Positions 15,999 to 23,920 of a stretch of 32,703 bases of DNA are shown in pieces; position 1 is the first letter of the stretch; every line of letters starts with the position of its first letter. Both the position numbers and the translations under genes were made by a program. The notes beneath the pieces were generated by a model that saw only the letters and a program-made list of their open reading frames with translations, was not told where the DNA came from and did no database searches. This stretch comes from Enterobacterales bacterium. GTDB taxonomy: Bacteria > Pseudomonadota > Gammaproteobacteria > Enterobacterales > Enterobacteriaceae. The stretch is from positions 1-32,703 of the forward strand of contig JAATFX010000125.1 in assembly GCA_015654925.1 (NCBI GenBank), in the 5' to 3' direction.

Positions 15999-16754
15999 TC
16001 AATCCTGCCCCGCCGGGCGCGGCGACGGCCCGGTGCCGATGCACTGGCGCACGAACCGGGCCATCAGGGACTCGCTGTCGGGAGTATCGGCGATGTCCAG
16101 GCCGATGCGCGCCAATTCAGGTTGCCGGTCCGGCTGTTGCTGCGCCATTTCCTGTAAAAAGTCCTGCATTACCCCGGCGGTGAATTCCGGATGAAACTGC
16201 GTAGTCACCACATTGGGCCGATAACGCAGGATTTGGTGCGGATCGCGGGCGGAGCGGGCCAGCACCGTAGCGCCGGCGGGTGGCGACACCACCGTTTGGG
16301 AATGGATAAGATTGGCCGCGAATTGCCGGGGCATGGCCGCCAGCAGCGGATCGTCCTGGGCATCGGGCAATAGCTCGATAGGGTGGGTGCCCAGCTCCAT
16401 GCCCCCGTCGAGAAAGTCCACCTTTCCGCCCAGCGCATAAGCCAGTAACTGATGACCGTAGCAGACGCCGAAGATCGGTATCTGCTCCGCCATGGCCGTC
16501 CGCAGCCATTGCGCGGCGAATTCGCTCCAGGCCAGCCGTTCGGTAACCATGGCCGCCGAACCGGTGATCAGCACGCCGCAATACGCCTGCGGCTCGTCCG
16601 GCCGGCCGCCGCTGGGCAGATGGATAACCACCACCCGATCCGGCGCCAGGCCGGCGGCGGCCAGGAACATGCGATCGTAATTGCCGTTGGCCTGGCGGAC
16701 ATCCGACGGCGCATCGCCGGTTTGCAGGATTAATATGGGTTTGGCCGCCGGCAT
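15999..16754 (-). CDS. Class I glutamine amidotransferase, stand-alone (GuaA-like)
   Basis: 251 residues. The catalytic triad is visible: Cys98 in GVCYGHQLLA (nucleophile elbow), His188 and Glu190 in TTQFHPEF. An oxyanion-type GVLITGSAAMV lies at 60-70. This is the glutaminase domain of GMP synthase-like proteins, with no synthase domain attached; the amide acceptor is unknown. Such proteins are often annotated as glutamine amidotransferase or GMP synthase-like. The start overlaps the ygjR stop by one base (TAATG at 16754), so it is translated with that oxidoreductase. I know of no such gene at this place in E. coli. Confidence 0.88.
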   Translation of the reverse strand: MPAAKPILILQTGDAPSDVRQANGNYDRMFLAAAGLAPDRVVVIHLPSGGRPDEPQAYCGVLITGSAAMVTERLAWSEFAAQWLRTAMAEQIPIFGVCYGHQLLAYALGGKVDFLDGGMELGTHPIELLPDAQDDPLLAAMPRQFAANLIHSQTVVSPPAGATVLARSARDPHQILRYRPNVVTTQFHPEFTAGVMQDFLQEMAQQQPDRQPELARIGLDIADTPDSESLMARFVRQCIGTGPSPRPAGQD

Positions 16755-17752
16755 TACGCTACCTTATCGATATCGGGATTATCGGCGGGAAAGACCACTC
16801 CGGTTTGGCGGCGAATTTCGGTCAATAATTTTGCCGTGCTGCGCGATAGCGCCAAACCGGCATGATCAACCTCGCCGCCGTCCACCAGCGCGGCAAACCG
16901 TTCCGCCTCGTAGAGCATAGTATTAATATGCTGCGGTTCGGTCAGTTCTTGCTTGTTGCCGCTGCGGGGCACCAGGACGATCTGCTGGCATTCGGACATT
17001 TTTTCAATAATCAGCGAACCCTCCTCACCCTGGATTTCGCTAGGCAAGGCGGTCTGGCTAACCTTGGAATGGCACAGCGTGACGTCAAAGTCGCCATAAT
17101 CCAGACATACCGTGCCGTGGCCGTCCACGCCGCTGGTCAATAAAGCGGCCGTCGCATGCAGGGCCAGCGGTTCGCCCCATAAAGCCACGGCGCTCGCCAG
17201 CATATAAAAACCGATATCCATGATTGAGCCATTGGAAAAGGCCGGATCAAAGGTATTCGGATGCTGCCCGGCCAGATACGCCGGATAACGGGACGAATAT
17301 TGGCAATAATTCAGCAATACTTTGCGAATTTTACCCACCCGGGGCAGCGCCTGCCGCAACGCCAGGAAATTGGGCAAATAGGCGGTCTTGAACGCCTCGA
17401 ACAGCACTACCTGATTATCGCGGGCGCAGGCGATCATCCGATCTACCTCCTGCAGGTTGGACGCCAACGGCTTTTCGCAAATGACATGTTTTTTATGGCT
17501 GAGAAACAGCAGCGCCTGCGGGCAATGAAAAGAGTTGGGACTGGCGATATAGACCGCGTCAATCGCGTCCGATGCCGCCAGCGCGTCCAGTGAATCAAAA
17601 TAGTGCTGTACGGGATAATCCGCGCCGAGGCTATGGGCCTGCTCGATCCGGCGGGAGTAGATGGCGGTCAGTTTCAGTTTGCCGCTCTCATGCGCAGCAT
17701 CAATGAATTGGCGGGTGATCCAATTGGTACCTATCACAGCGAAGCGAATCAT
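16754..17752 (-). CDS. ygjR: Gfo/Idh/MocA-family NAD(P)-dependent oxidoreductase YgjR
   Basis: 332 residues (E. coli YgjR about 330). The N-terminal Rossmann fold starts MIRFAVIGTNWITRQF; the family EKPLASNL motif (Lys in CEKPLA) lies near 92-100. The C-terminal domain has FSNGSIMDIGFYMLASAVALWGEP and PQHINTMLYEAERF. The substrate is unknown, presumably a sugar or polyol derivative. It is divergent from rlmG and upstream of the glutamine amidotransferase, with stop/start overlap, so both probably share one messenger. Confidence 0.94.
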   Translation of the reverse strand: MIRFAVIGTNWITRQFIDAAHESGKLKLTAIYSRRIEQAHSLGADYPVQHYFDSLDALAASDAIDAVYIASPNSFHCPQALLFLSHKKHVICEKPLASNLQEVDRMIACARDNQVVLFEAFKTAYLPNFLALRQALPRVGKIRKVLLNYCQYSSRYPAYLAGQHPNTFDPAFSNGSIMDIGFYMLASAVALWGEPLALHATAALLTSGVDGHGTVCLDYGDFDVTLCHSKVSQTALPSEIQGEEGSLIIEKMSECQQIVLVPRSGNKQELTEPQHINTMLYEAERFAALVDGGEVDHAGLALSRSTAKLLTEIRRQTGVVFPADNPDIDKVA

Positions 17753-17964
17753 ACCGAATTATTTTCCTGCGCAATAAAAAAGTTTTTTTAGATTACCATG
17801 CTCATTGTATCAGGCAAGCATTGCGGTGCGGGGAAGGGCAAGTTACCGCTTTGTGCTGAAATCCGCCCGATAGTCGACTTTCCGCCGGTTAACGCAAAAA
17901 GATGTTTACTGGTCCGGCGTTTTCAAGGATAAACACCACAATTTTATTTTTTCAGGAATGGCTT

Positions 17965-19092
17965 ATGAGCCGCTTTGACTATGCCACCGGTGCGCTGGAG
18001 CTCGATCGTTATCCTCCCGATACGGCCGATGACAATTTACAGGCCTGGGATGCGGCGGATGAATATCTGCTGCAGCACTGTGCAACCCTGGCGCCGGCGG
18101 CCGGGCCGACGCTGATATTCAACGACGCCTTCGGCGCGCTGGCCTGTGCGCTGCAGCAGCGCACTCCTTACAGTATCGGCGACTCCTACCTTAGCCAACT
18201 GGCTACCCGCCATAATCTGCAAAAAAATCCGCTGGCCGGCGGCAATGTCCTGTTCCTGGACAGCCTGGCGCCATTACCGGCCGCTCCGGGGCTGGTCCTA
18301 ATCAAATTACCCAAGACCCTGGCCCTGCTGGAGCGGCAACTGTATACCCTGCGCCTGGTCGCTACCCCTGACACGCTGATTATCGCCGCCGGCAAGGTGC
18401 GGGATATCCATAATTCCACCCTACAGCGCTTTAGCGATATCCTCGGCCCCACCCGCACGTCCCTGGCCAAAAAGAAAGCCCGGCTGATTTTTAGCCAGCC
18501 CACGGCGCCGCTGGGAACGGTGCGCGAGCAAATCTGCGTCTGGCCCCTGGAAGACAGCCCGTATCAGATTCATAACCACGCCAACGTTTTTTCCCGCGCC
18601 TCGCTGGATATCGGCGCCCGCTTTTTTATGCAATATCTGCCCGCGGGGCTGGAAGGCACGCTGGTGGATTTAGGCTGCGGCAACGGCGTATTGGGTTTAA
18701 CCGCGCTCGGGCTTAATCCGCGGGCGCAGGTGCATTTTGTCGATGAATCTTATATGGCAATTGCTTCAAGCCAGATTAATATTAAAACTAATCGTCCCGA
18801 CGATCTGGCACGTTGCCAGTTTAACGTAGGGAGCGCCCTGGCCGGTTATGACGCGGATTGCTTACAGGCGGTATTGTGCAATCCGCCGTTTCATCAGCAG
18901 CAGGTTATTACCGATCATATTGCCCTTGAGATGTTCAGAGAGGCGAAACGGTGTTTACGCACCGGGGGAGAATTGCGTATCGTTGCCAATCGCCATCTGG
19001 ATTATTATCATAAGATCAAACAGTTATTTGGTAATTGCACTACACTTGGGTCGAATCAGAAATTTGTGGTATTACGCGCGGTCAAAACTTAA
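17965..19092 (+). CDS. rlmG: 23S rRNA (guanine-1835-N2)-methyltransferase RlmG
   Basis: 375 residues from the ATG at 17965, with CAGGAATG upstream; E. coli RlmG is 378. The frame extends upstream to 17902 but the extra residues are not in the family. It is a duplicated RsmC/RlmG-type fold: the N-terminal domain has DAFGALACAL and KLPKTLALLERQL. The catalytic C-terminal domain has the SAM motif DLGCGNG (235-241) and NPPFH (306-310), the signature of N2-guanine methyltransferases. It methylates G1835 of 23S rRNA. The last recognisable gene of the conserved block. Confidence 0.96.
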   Translation: MSRFDYATGALELDRYPPDTADDNLQAWDAADEYLLQHCATLAPAAGPTLIFNDAFGALACALQQRTPYSIGDSYLSQLATRHNLQKNPLAGGNVLFLDSLAPLPAAPGLVLIKLPKTLALLERQLYTLRLVATPDTLIIAAGKVRDIHNSTLQRFSDILGPTRTSLAKKKARLIFSQPTAPLGTVREQICVWPLEDSPYQIHNHANVFSRASLDIGARFFMQYLPAGLEGTLVDLGCGNGVLGLTALGLNPRAQVHFVDESYMAIASSQINIKTNRPDDLARCQFNVGSALAGYDADCLQAVLCNPPFHQQQVITDHIALEMFREAKRCLRTGGELRIVANRHLDYYHKIKQLFGNCTTLGSNQKFVVLRAVKT

Positions 19093-19141
19093 TCCGCCTG
19101 GACGGGTCAAGGGTAAAAAAGAGCGGCGAATTATAACGGAT

Positions 19142-19170
19142 TTGTTGATAGGTTTAACAATCATTATACT
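19142..19170 (+). promoter_or_regulatory. Sigma-70 promoter of the small coiled-coil gene
   Basis: TTGTTG (19142-19147), 17-bp spacer, TATACT (19165-19170), about 29 bp upstream of the ATG at 19199. Confidence 0.6.
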
Positions 19171-19198
19171 TCGCCAATGTCATTTTTAAGGAACCATT

Positions 19199-19498
19199 AT
19201 GTTGTCGCAAGAGTTCGAAACACGGCTAAACGATGCATTGACGGAACTGGAGCAGAGCTTTGGCCGTCACCATCAGCTGTGGCAGCAAGACCATCAGACT
19301 TTACAACACCAGTTGGATCAAAGCCTGCGCCGCGAAGCGAAACTACGCGAGCAAAATGCGCTGTTGATAAGCCAGCTCAATAACCTTGATAGCTCTCCCG
19401 ACCGTAATCCGCTGATTCATAAAATTAAAATCTTAAGCTCGCATATCGATGCGCTGGCCAGGGATGCATCGGCATTCCGCCAATCCCTACCCATTTAG
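19199..19498 (+). CDS. Small coiled-coil protein, function unknown
   Basis: 99 residues with an AAGGA ribosome site 7-8 bases upstream and its own likely promoter, so it looks like a true gene. The chain is polar and rich in Gln, Leu, His and Arg, with heptad-like spacing (LNDALTELEQSF, HQLWQQDHQTLQHQLDQSL, REAKLREQNALLISQL), suggesting an almost continuous helical coiled coil at 5-65. A second helix follows at 70-95. No signal peptide or membrane segment is seen. It is followed convergently by the candidate effector. I do not recognise the family. Confidence 0.7.
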   Translation: MLSQEFETRLNDALTELEQSFGRHHQLWQQDHQTLQHQLDQSLRREAKLREQNALLISQLNNLDSSPDRNPLIHKIKILSSHIDALARDASAFRQSLPI

Positions 19499-19514
19499 AC
19501 AGCGTTCGGGCCGG

Positions 19515-20831
19515 TCAGGACTCGCTGTTCTTGCGCCTGGTCCAGGCATTGAGATTAAATGATGAACTGCGGCGCAACCTGCTCCATAGGCTGTCGATGC
19601 GGTTAAAGCAGGCCCTTTCCTCCTGCGTTGTCGTATCGGGTTCTTGCGAATCGTAAATCTGCGACAGCAAACAGGGATCGTTATATAAATTCCCCGTATA
19701 ACCGGTTCGAATGCAATCCAAGGCGAAATAAATACGTAGCAGGCTGCTGGATGCCGCGGTATCGCCGTGTAGCCGGTCCTGGATCGTGGTTAAATTCGCG
19801 ATATAGTCCTCAAAAACTTTTTGCATAGCGGTGGTTTCGCTAACCACGCCGTCCGGCGCGGCGCAGCATAATCTAAAAAAATTATACGTATGGATACCGC
19901 AGTCGTTATACCATTGAAACTGTTGCCCATAATAAAACAGCTCGTTATGACTGGGCTGTTCGATCAGTTCATCGATTAACCGTTCTTTATCCGTATGTTG
20001 ATCGGCGTCATCGTTGCTATCAAAGATATTAAATCTGAAACCGCCGGCGACCCGTACGGCTAATATGGCGCTGAAATGGCTACCGGATGGATATTGGCCA
20101 GGCTGGCCCACCGAAAGCGATAGTAAAGGCATCATCAATTTTTGACCCGGCGCCAGCCGGACCAATTTCTTACGGGCTATATCTTTAAACCACTGTACAT
20201 TCTCCAGCAGGTGGGTGTGCGCGCTGCCGATATCGCTTTCGCCGCCGGCGCTAAACAATAGCGCAGGAGTGGAAAAATAATCATCATGTCCATTTGCCAG
20301 CAAATTAATAGCTATGTCTAACAATACCTTGTCGATAAGCTTGCCGGCGCGGATCACCGATTTCAATTCAGGGGGTGTCGTGTCGATATCATCCCCGAGC
20401 GAAGATGCGTGCCCAGTCGGGGATGCGTCTGTGAAGTCTGCAAATTCTTGGATCAAATCGCGGGACACGGCGTAGAGTCTATGCCGGGTGTCTTCATCCG
20501 CCGCTATCGCCTCGAACCAGGCGATAAGCATTGAATCTAAAATCTCTTTTACCGCATCAAAGGAACCGGCCGGTTGCTGTTTAACGCCATCGTCAGCGGG
20601 CGCGGGGAGGGAAAGTTGCAAGCCCAAGGTAAGATAATCCTCGGTCGCGGGACTGGCTGGCGGATCGGGCAATGCACTATTTTTAGAATTATATATATTT
20701 TTTATCATCTCTATATTCTTGCGAAAAACGTTGTCATTATATTTATTTTCCATTGATTGTTGTTCGAGGGAGGTATTAGAAGGAGGAGTGTTATAGCGGG
20801 TTAAACCTTCATTGAGGTTGGAACTGAACAT
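19515..20831 (-). CDS. Candidate CE-clan cysteine protease or acyltransferase, possible type III effector
   Basis: 438 residues. Not recognised by full-length family, but the central part carries the ordered signature of clan CE (Ulp1, SseL/ElaD, YopJ): His252 in GSHFSAILAVR, Asp271 in FRFNIFDSND, and Cys311 in QFQWYNDCGIHTYNFF, with Gln304/Gln306 ahead of the Cys as oxyanion candidates. The spacings (19 and 40 residues) are near those of YopJ (19 and 44). There is no signal peptide or membrane segment; the first 60 residues are rich in Ser, Asn, Thr and Pro, as in type III secretion signals. A helical region (90-220) and a 120-residue C-terminal extension flank the core. GAGG lies before the ATG. 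Family assignment is motif-based; secretion is inference. Confidence 0.55.
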   Translation of the reverse strand: MFSSNLNEGLTRYNTPPSNTSLEQQSMENKYNDNVFRKNIEMIKNIYNSKNSALPDPPASPATEDYLTLGLQLSLPAPADDGVKQQPAGSFDAVKEILDSMLIAWFEAIAADEDTRHRLYAVSRDLIQEFADFTDASPTGHASSLGDDIDTTPPELKSVIRAGKLIDKVLLDIAINLLANGHDDYFSTPALLFSAGGESDIGSAHTHLLENVQWFKDIARKKLVRLAPGQKLMMPLLSLSVGQPGQYPSGSHFSAILAVRVAGGFRFNIFDSNDDADQHTDKERLIDELIEQPSHNELFYYGQQFQWYNDCGIHTYNFFRLCCAAPDGVVSETTAMQKVFEDYIANLTTIQDRLHGDTAASSSLLRIYFALDCIRTGYTGNLYNDPCLLSQIYDSQEPDTTTQEERACFNRIDSLWSRLRRSSSFNLNAWTRRKNSES

Positions 20832-21517
20832 ATTGGCCTCGTGTTATACTATGTTTCTCTATGTTATAAAAATGACGATGGTATCGACTGAAGCTACGGC
20901 GTTTTAGCCATGGGAAATAAGATTTCCGCCTTATCTAATCATACCCTAAATAAATTAAAAAAACGCCATTGGCGATGCAAATACATTTTACGCATTGACA
21001 AGCAATAAACCCGTAACGCTGATTCTCACCCAAAACCAAGCTGGCGGAGCGTAGCCGCGGCGCATTATTCCAGGTAATGACATGGCATTTTTGTCCGGGC
21101 AGCGTTGGGTCTATGCGGGGGCTGTATGCTGCCCTTTTCGGCAATCACCTTGACCTGATTTGCCCGCGGCCATCTGCCGGATAAAAGAAGCCCTGGCCAT
21201 GAATAGCGCCCATATTAATATAGAAAGAAAATATAAATTTCATATTATTTATTTCAATAATAATTGATGAAGATGGTGTTGGCATTAATACATTTTTGCT
21301 CTTAATTATATTATCATATAAGATATCACGAAAAGGCGTTAATTTGATGGCAATAAAAATATGTAAGACATTAACATTTGTATTAATTGCAATGTACTTC
21401 AGATTAAAAAATAATGGAGTCAACAAAAATCTATTTTATGGGTTGTGTGATTTTCATTTTCAGCAAATTTTATAGTCTTGTCTGATAATTTACTCATAGA
21501 TAATAGAACCACAAACG
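20832..21517. other. AT-rich stretch without a convincing gene
   Basis: 686 bp, strongly AT-rich from about 21200 on. Two minus-strand frames (20935-21144 and 21145-21426) start with TTG and have no ribosome site; I do not accept them. The left end holds the effector upstream region. Low G+C suggests foreign origin. Confidence 0.5.
20842..20866. promoter_or_regulatory. Three phased TGTTA/T repeats upstream of the candidate effector
   Basis: TGTTA (20842), TGTTT (20852) and TGTTA (20862) recur at exactly 10-bp intervals, ending with CTATGTT repeated twice. They lie 11-35 bp upstream of the minus-strand start at 20831. The pattern resembles PhoP-type direct repeats (which are spaced 11 bp), but the spacing differs by one. 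Confidence 0.45.
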
Positions 21518-21613
21518 ATGTTGTTTTTTTATCTCTTAGCATCGATAATCATTATGTTAATTGCGTTGGCAGTTTTATTATTCTATCAATTTATCAAAAA
21601 AGCAAAAAAATAA
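21518..21613 (+). CDS. 31-residue single-helix membrane peptide, unannotated type
   Basis: An intact ATG-to-TAA frame of 31 codons. Residues 1-24 are almost wholly hydrophobic (starts MLFFYLLASIIIMLIALAV), with Tyr, Gln and Phe at the end of the helix, followed by a positively charged tail IKKAKK. This is the layout of small inner-membrane proteins and of type I toxin peptides. A second ATG lies at 21554. A TTGTCT (21478) and GATAAT (21499) resemble a promoter, with a short spacer, but the ribosome site is weak. No family recognised; translation is unproven. Confidence 0.4.
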   Translation: MLFFYLLASIIIMLIALAVLLFYQFIKKAKK

Positions 21614-22267
21614 TAATCAAATTTTAAGAAAGATTAGAAACGTAGAAAGAGCGGCACGGCAGCATGGCGGCTTGGGAGATGTTTTCGGGTAATAATGCAT
21701 ATTTACGGCCCCTGGCCAAGGCCTCGGGGCAAGTAAACGTTTAATCTGCCATTTGATTGCGTAGTTGGCCGACAGCGCGGGGCATCGCCTTAAGTTCCTT
21801 TTCAGATGGAATGCCCTGCACGATCTGTAACGGCGTTTATCTGTGCCATTTGCCGTCTGGTTAAACGGTGCGATCAGGAAGGAGAAGTAGCTCATTGCAT
21901 CGGTAGGGCATCCATAACCTCTTCGAATGACGCAGAAGGGGAGCCAATCGGCCCCCTTTGTTGTTTCGTGATTCGATTTACAGAGCTGGTTTCATCGCGG
22001 TTGTTGATGGACACATACACTTTGGTTAACTACAGGCGTTACTAACGCAGTCAGTTTCATTGCTTAAAGTTGTGTTAAACGAAATACTAATGATTCTTGG
22101 ATATTTTGGTGGATAAGCACGATTTTTTGCGAAAAACTGTGTCCAATATCATTTATTAAAATATTTATATTACTTATTTTGCTAATGAATGACTAGCTGT
22201 CCTTTCACTTTTTATATAAATTGAGTAACACGTAGTAAAATAAAATTAAAAATACTGAGAGGAATTT
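21614..22267. other. Intergenic region between the small peptide and the HsdR-N gene
   Basis: 654 bp. Contains a GCCCC/GGGGC hairpin (21708-21730), the doubtful Cys-rich frame at 21806-22045, an AAGGGGAGCC/GGCCCCCTT stem near 21937-21959, and an AT-rich tail (22050-22260) that must carry the promoter of the following gene. The higher G+C middle looks like a separate fragment. Confidence 0.4.
21806..22045 (+). CDS. Hypothetical Cys-rich 79-residue ORF, doubtful
   Basis: 79 residues, starting MECPARSVTAFICAICRLVKRC, with seven Cys residues. No ribosome site is seen before the ATG. The N-terminal text resembles short predicted proteins found near phage-derived DNA in enterobacteria, but I cannot name a family. 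It may be a remnant or not be translated. Confidence 0.25.
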   Translation: MECPARSVTAFICAICRLVKRCDQEGEVAHCIGRASITSSNDAEGEPIGPLCCFVIRFTELVSSRLLMDTYTLVNYRRY

Positions 22268-23350
22268 ATGGACGTGCTAGAGCAGTTAAATAGTCTCGCC
22301 GCAAAGATCAGACAGCAATCAGCCGTTATTCAGACTGAAGAAGCGACAAAAAATGCTTTCGTGATGCCATTTATTAGTAAAATACTTGGATATGATGTGT
22401 TTGACCCCACAGAGGTAACGCCAGAATTTATCTGTGATGTAGGTACCAAAAAAGGAGAAAAAATTGATTATGCCATTTTAAAAGGCGGTGAGATTCAAAT
22501 TTTAGTCGAATGTAAAAAGATTGGTGAACCACTCAATGTCCACCATGCCTCGCAATTGTTTCGCTATTTTCATGTTACTAATGCAAGAATATCAATATTA
22601 ACTAATGGGCAGGTTTATAAATTTTTTACCGACCTTGATGCTCCAAATAAAATGGATGATAAACCTTTTTTAGAGCTAGACCTGCTAGATATCGATGAAA
22701 ATGTCGTTCCGGAATTGACTAAACTTACTAAGTCGGCTTTTGATATAGAATCGATAGTGAATGCCGCGGGTGAACTAAAGTATATTAGTCAAATCAAAAA
22801 AATATTCTCAGCTCAATTTAGCAGCCCCGAAGAAGATTTCATCAAATTATTCGCTTCCAGAGTTTATGAGGGCATTCTTACACAAAAAGTACGCGAGCTC
22901 TTTAACATTCTTACAAAAAAAGCCGCCGGTCAATGGTTGAACGATCAGGTTAATGAACGCCTAAAATCTGCGATAAGCGGTACTGTAACACCTGTTGTGG
23001 TCCCTGAAACTATAGAGCCAAGCGGAGATCCGCTGGCAACGAAAATCGCTGATGCAGAGCATGTCGTCACGACGGAAAATGAATTGGAAGGATTTCATAT
23101 TGTGAAATCCATTATCAGGACAGTAGTAGAATCAAAACGCATAACCCACCGGGATAACAAAAGCTATTTTGGTATTTTCCTTGATGACAATAATCGTAAA
23201 CCCATCTGCCGGCTTCATTTTAACCGTAGCCAAATGTATATAGGATTATTTGATGCTGATAAAAATGAAACGCGTCATCCTATAGAAGTATTGGATGATA
23301 TTTTTATGTATGTCGATCAATTGAAATTAACTGCCACAGGTTATAAGTAA
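22268..23350 (+). CDS. Orphan type I restriction HsdR N-terminal domain nuclease-like protein (COG4748 type)
   Basis: 360 residues with GAGAGGAA before the ATG. The N-terminal 150 residues are an HsdR_N-type PD-(D/E)xK fold: EEATKNAFVMPFISKILGY, then Asp67 in EKIDYAIL, and Glu81/Lys83 in ILVECKK, followed by ASQLFRYFHVT and ILTNGQVYKFFTD. These are the putative catalytic residues. No helicase, HsdM or HsdS gene is nearby. A variable linker leads to a C-terminal domain (about 260-355) with a conserved-looking HIVKSIIRTVVESKRI and RLHFNRSQMYIGLF. Proteins of this kind occur widely beside mobile elements; a defence role is possible but unproven. The codons are AT-rich compared with the left flank. 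Confidence 0.75.
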   Translation: MDVLEQLNSLAAKIRQQSAVIQTEEATKNAFVMPFISKILGYDVFDPTEVTPEFICDVGTKKGEKIDYAILKGGEIQILVECKKIGEPLNVHHASQLFRYFHVTNARISILTNGQVYKFFTDLDAPNKMDDKPFLELDLLDIDENVVPELTKLTKSAFDIESIVNAAGELKYISQIKKIFSAQFSSPEEDFIKLFASRVYEGILTQKVRELFNILTKKAAGQWLNDQVNERLKSAISGTVTPVVVPETIEPSGDPLATKIADAEHVVTTENELEGFHIVKSIIRTVVESKRITHRDNKSYFGIFLDDNNRKPICRLHFNRSQMYIGLFDADKNETRHPIEVLDDIFMYVDQLKLTATGYK

Positions 23351-23689
23351 ATCTTACACAAACCTATTTAGTCACATCCAACTAATGCTATCTGTTTCAT
23401 CTTTAACACGTAGCATTAGTTAGCTGCCTACGTTAGCAGTTCGGGGCTTCTGGGTCACTTTACCTCGAAGGTATATCCAGCGCGCCCAACCCGCTGACGC
23501 ATTGGCGTGGGGATGATAATTTCGCGATCGGGCACAGGGGGTCCTGTGGTGCGATTGACGCGAAAAGTGATAGCTACAAGCGTGCGAACGAAAATGCTGA
23601 ACGTTGTGTTGCCGTGGCACATGCCAACTTACGATATCTGCCGCTTGGTATGAAATGTCCCTATAAATCTGTATTGTTGATCATATTCA
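23351..23689. other. Non-coding stretch with an 11-bp inverted repeat
   Basis: 339 bp. AACTAATGCTA (23380-23390) and TAGCATTAGTT (23411-23421) form a perfect stem with a 20-nt loop just after the nuclease stop; no T-run follows. The rest is G+C richer; a minus-strand frame at 23420-23620 has no family features. I see nothing else. Confidence 0.45.
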
Positions 23690-23920
23690 ATGGCGGCTCA
23701 GGCGGGGCTGACTTCGGTCAGGCCGGTATCCAGTAGAGCCGGTAGTGCAAACCTCGTCTGGGCTACCACCCACGGGATTTGCACCTCTGGTGGTAGCGTT
23801 AACCAAAAAATCTACTGGAAACATACCGTGAACAAACTGCCTCATAACCCGACCTTTCTGCCTTTTCTTCCGTCATGCCATGTCGCCCGACTTAGCTTTA
23901 GAGGTGCTTTATGTGTATAA
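23690..23920 (+). CDS. Ash/Icd-like phage-type leader ORF
   Basis: 76 residues, with the phrase pattern of Ash or Icd-like proteins of P4/P1-type elements: VRPVSSRAGSANLVWATTHG, CTSGG, then TVNKLPHNPTFLPFLPS. In P1 the icd-ant operon is controlled by C4 antisense RNA, and Ash/Icd-like frames often contain such RNA. The end overlaps the start of the Ner-like gene by 10 bp. The N-terminus may lie further upstream or be lost. It could be a non-protein-coding, structured segment. Confidence 0.45.
   Translation: MAAQAGLTSVRPVSSRAGSANLVWATTHGICTSGGSVNQKIYWKHTVNKLPHNPTFLPFLPSCHVARLSFRGALCV
23755..23800 (+). ncRNA. Candidate C4-type antisense RNA hairpin within the Ash-like ORF
   Basis: GCTACCACC (23762-23770) pairs perfectly with GGTGGTAGC (23789-23797), enclosing CACGGGATTTGCACCTCT. 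This stem and loop look like the C4 antisense RNA family found in P1/P7-like phages and many proteobacterial prophages. Assigned from memory of the pattern; the full C4 fold has not been checked and its ends are not known. Confidence 0.35.

Noticed and set aside
21145..21426. A 93-residue AT-rich minus-strand frame
   Set aside because: TTG start, no ribosome site, and composition expected of random AT-rich DNA.
23762..23797. The GCTACCACC inverted repeat as an insertion-sequence end or att site
   Set aside because: It lies inside the Ash-like frame, has no transposase or flanking duplication, and fits a C4-type hairpin better.
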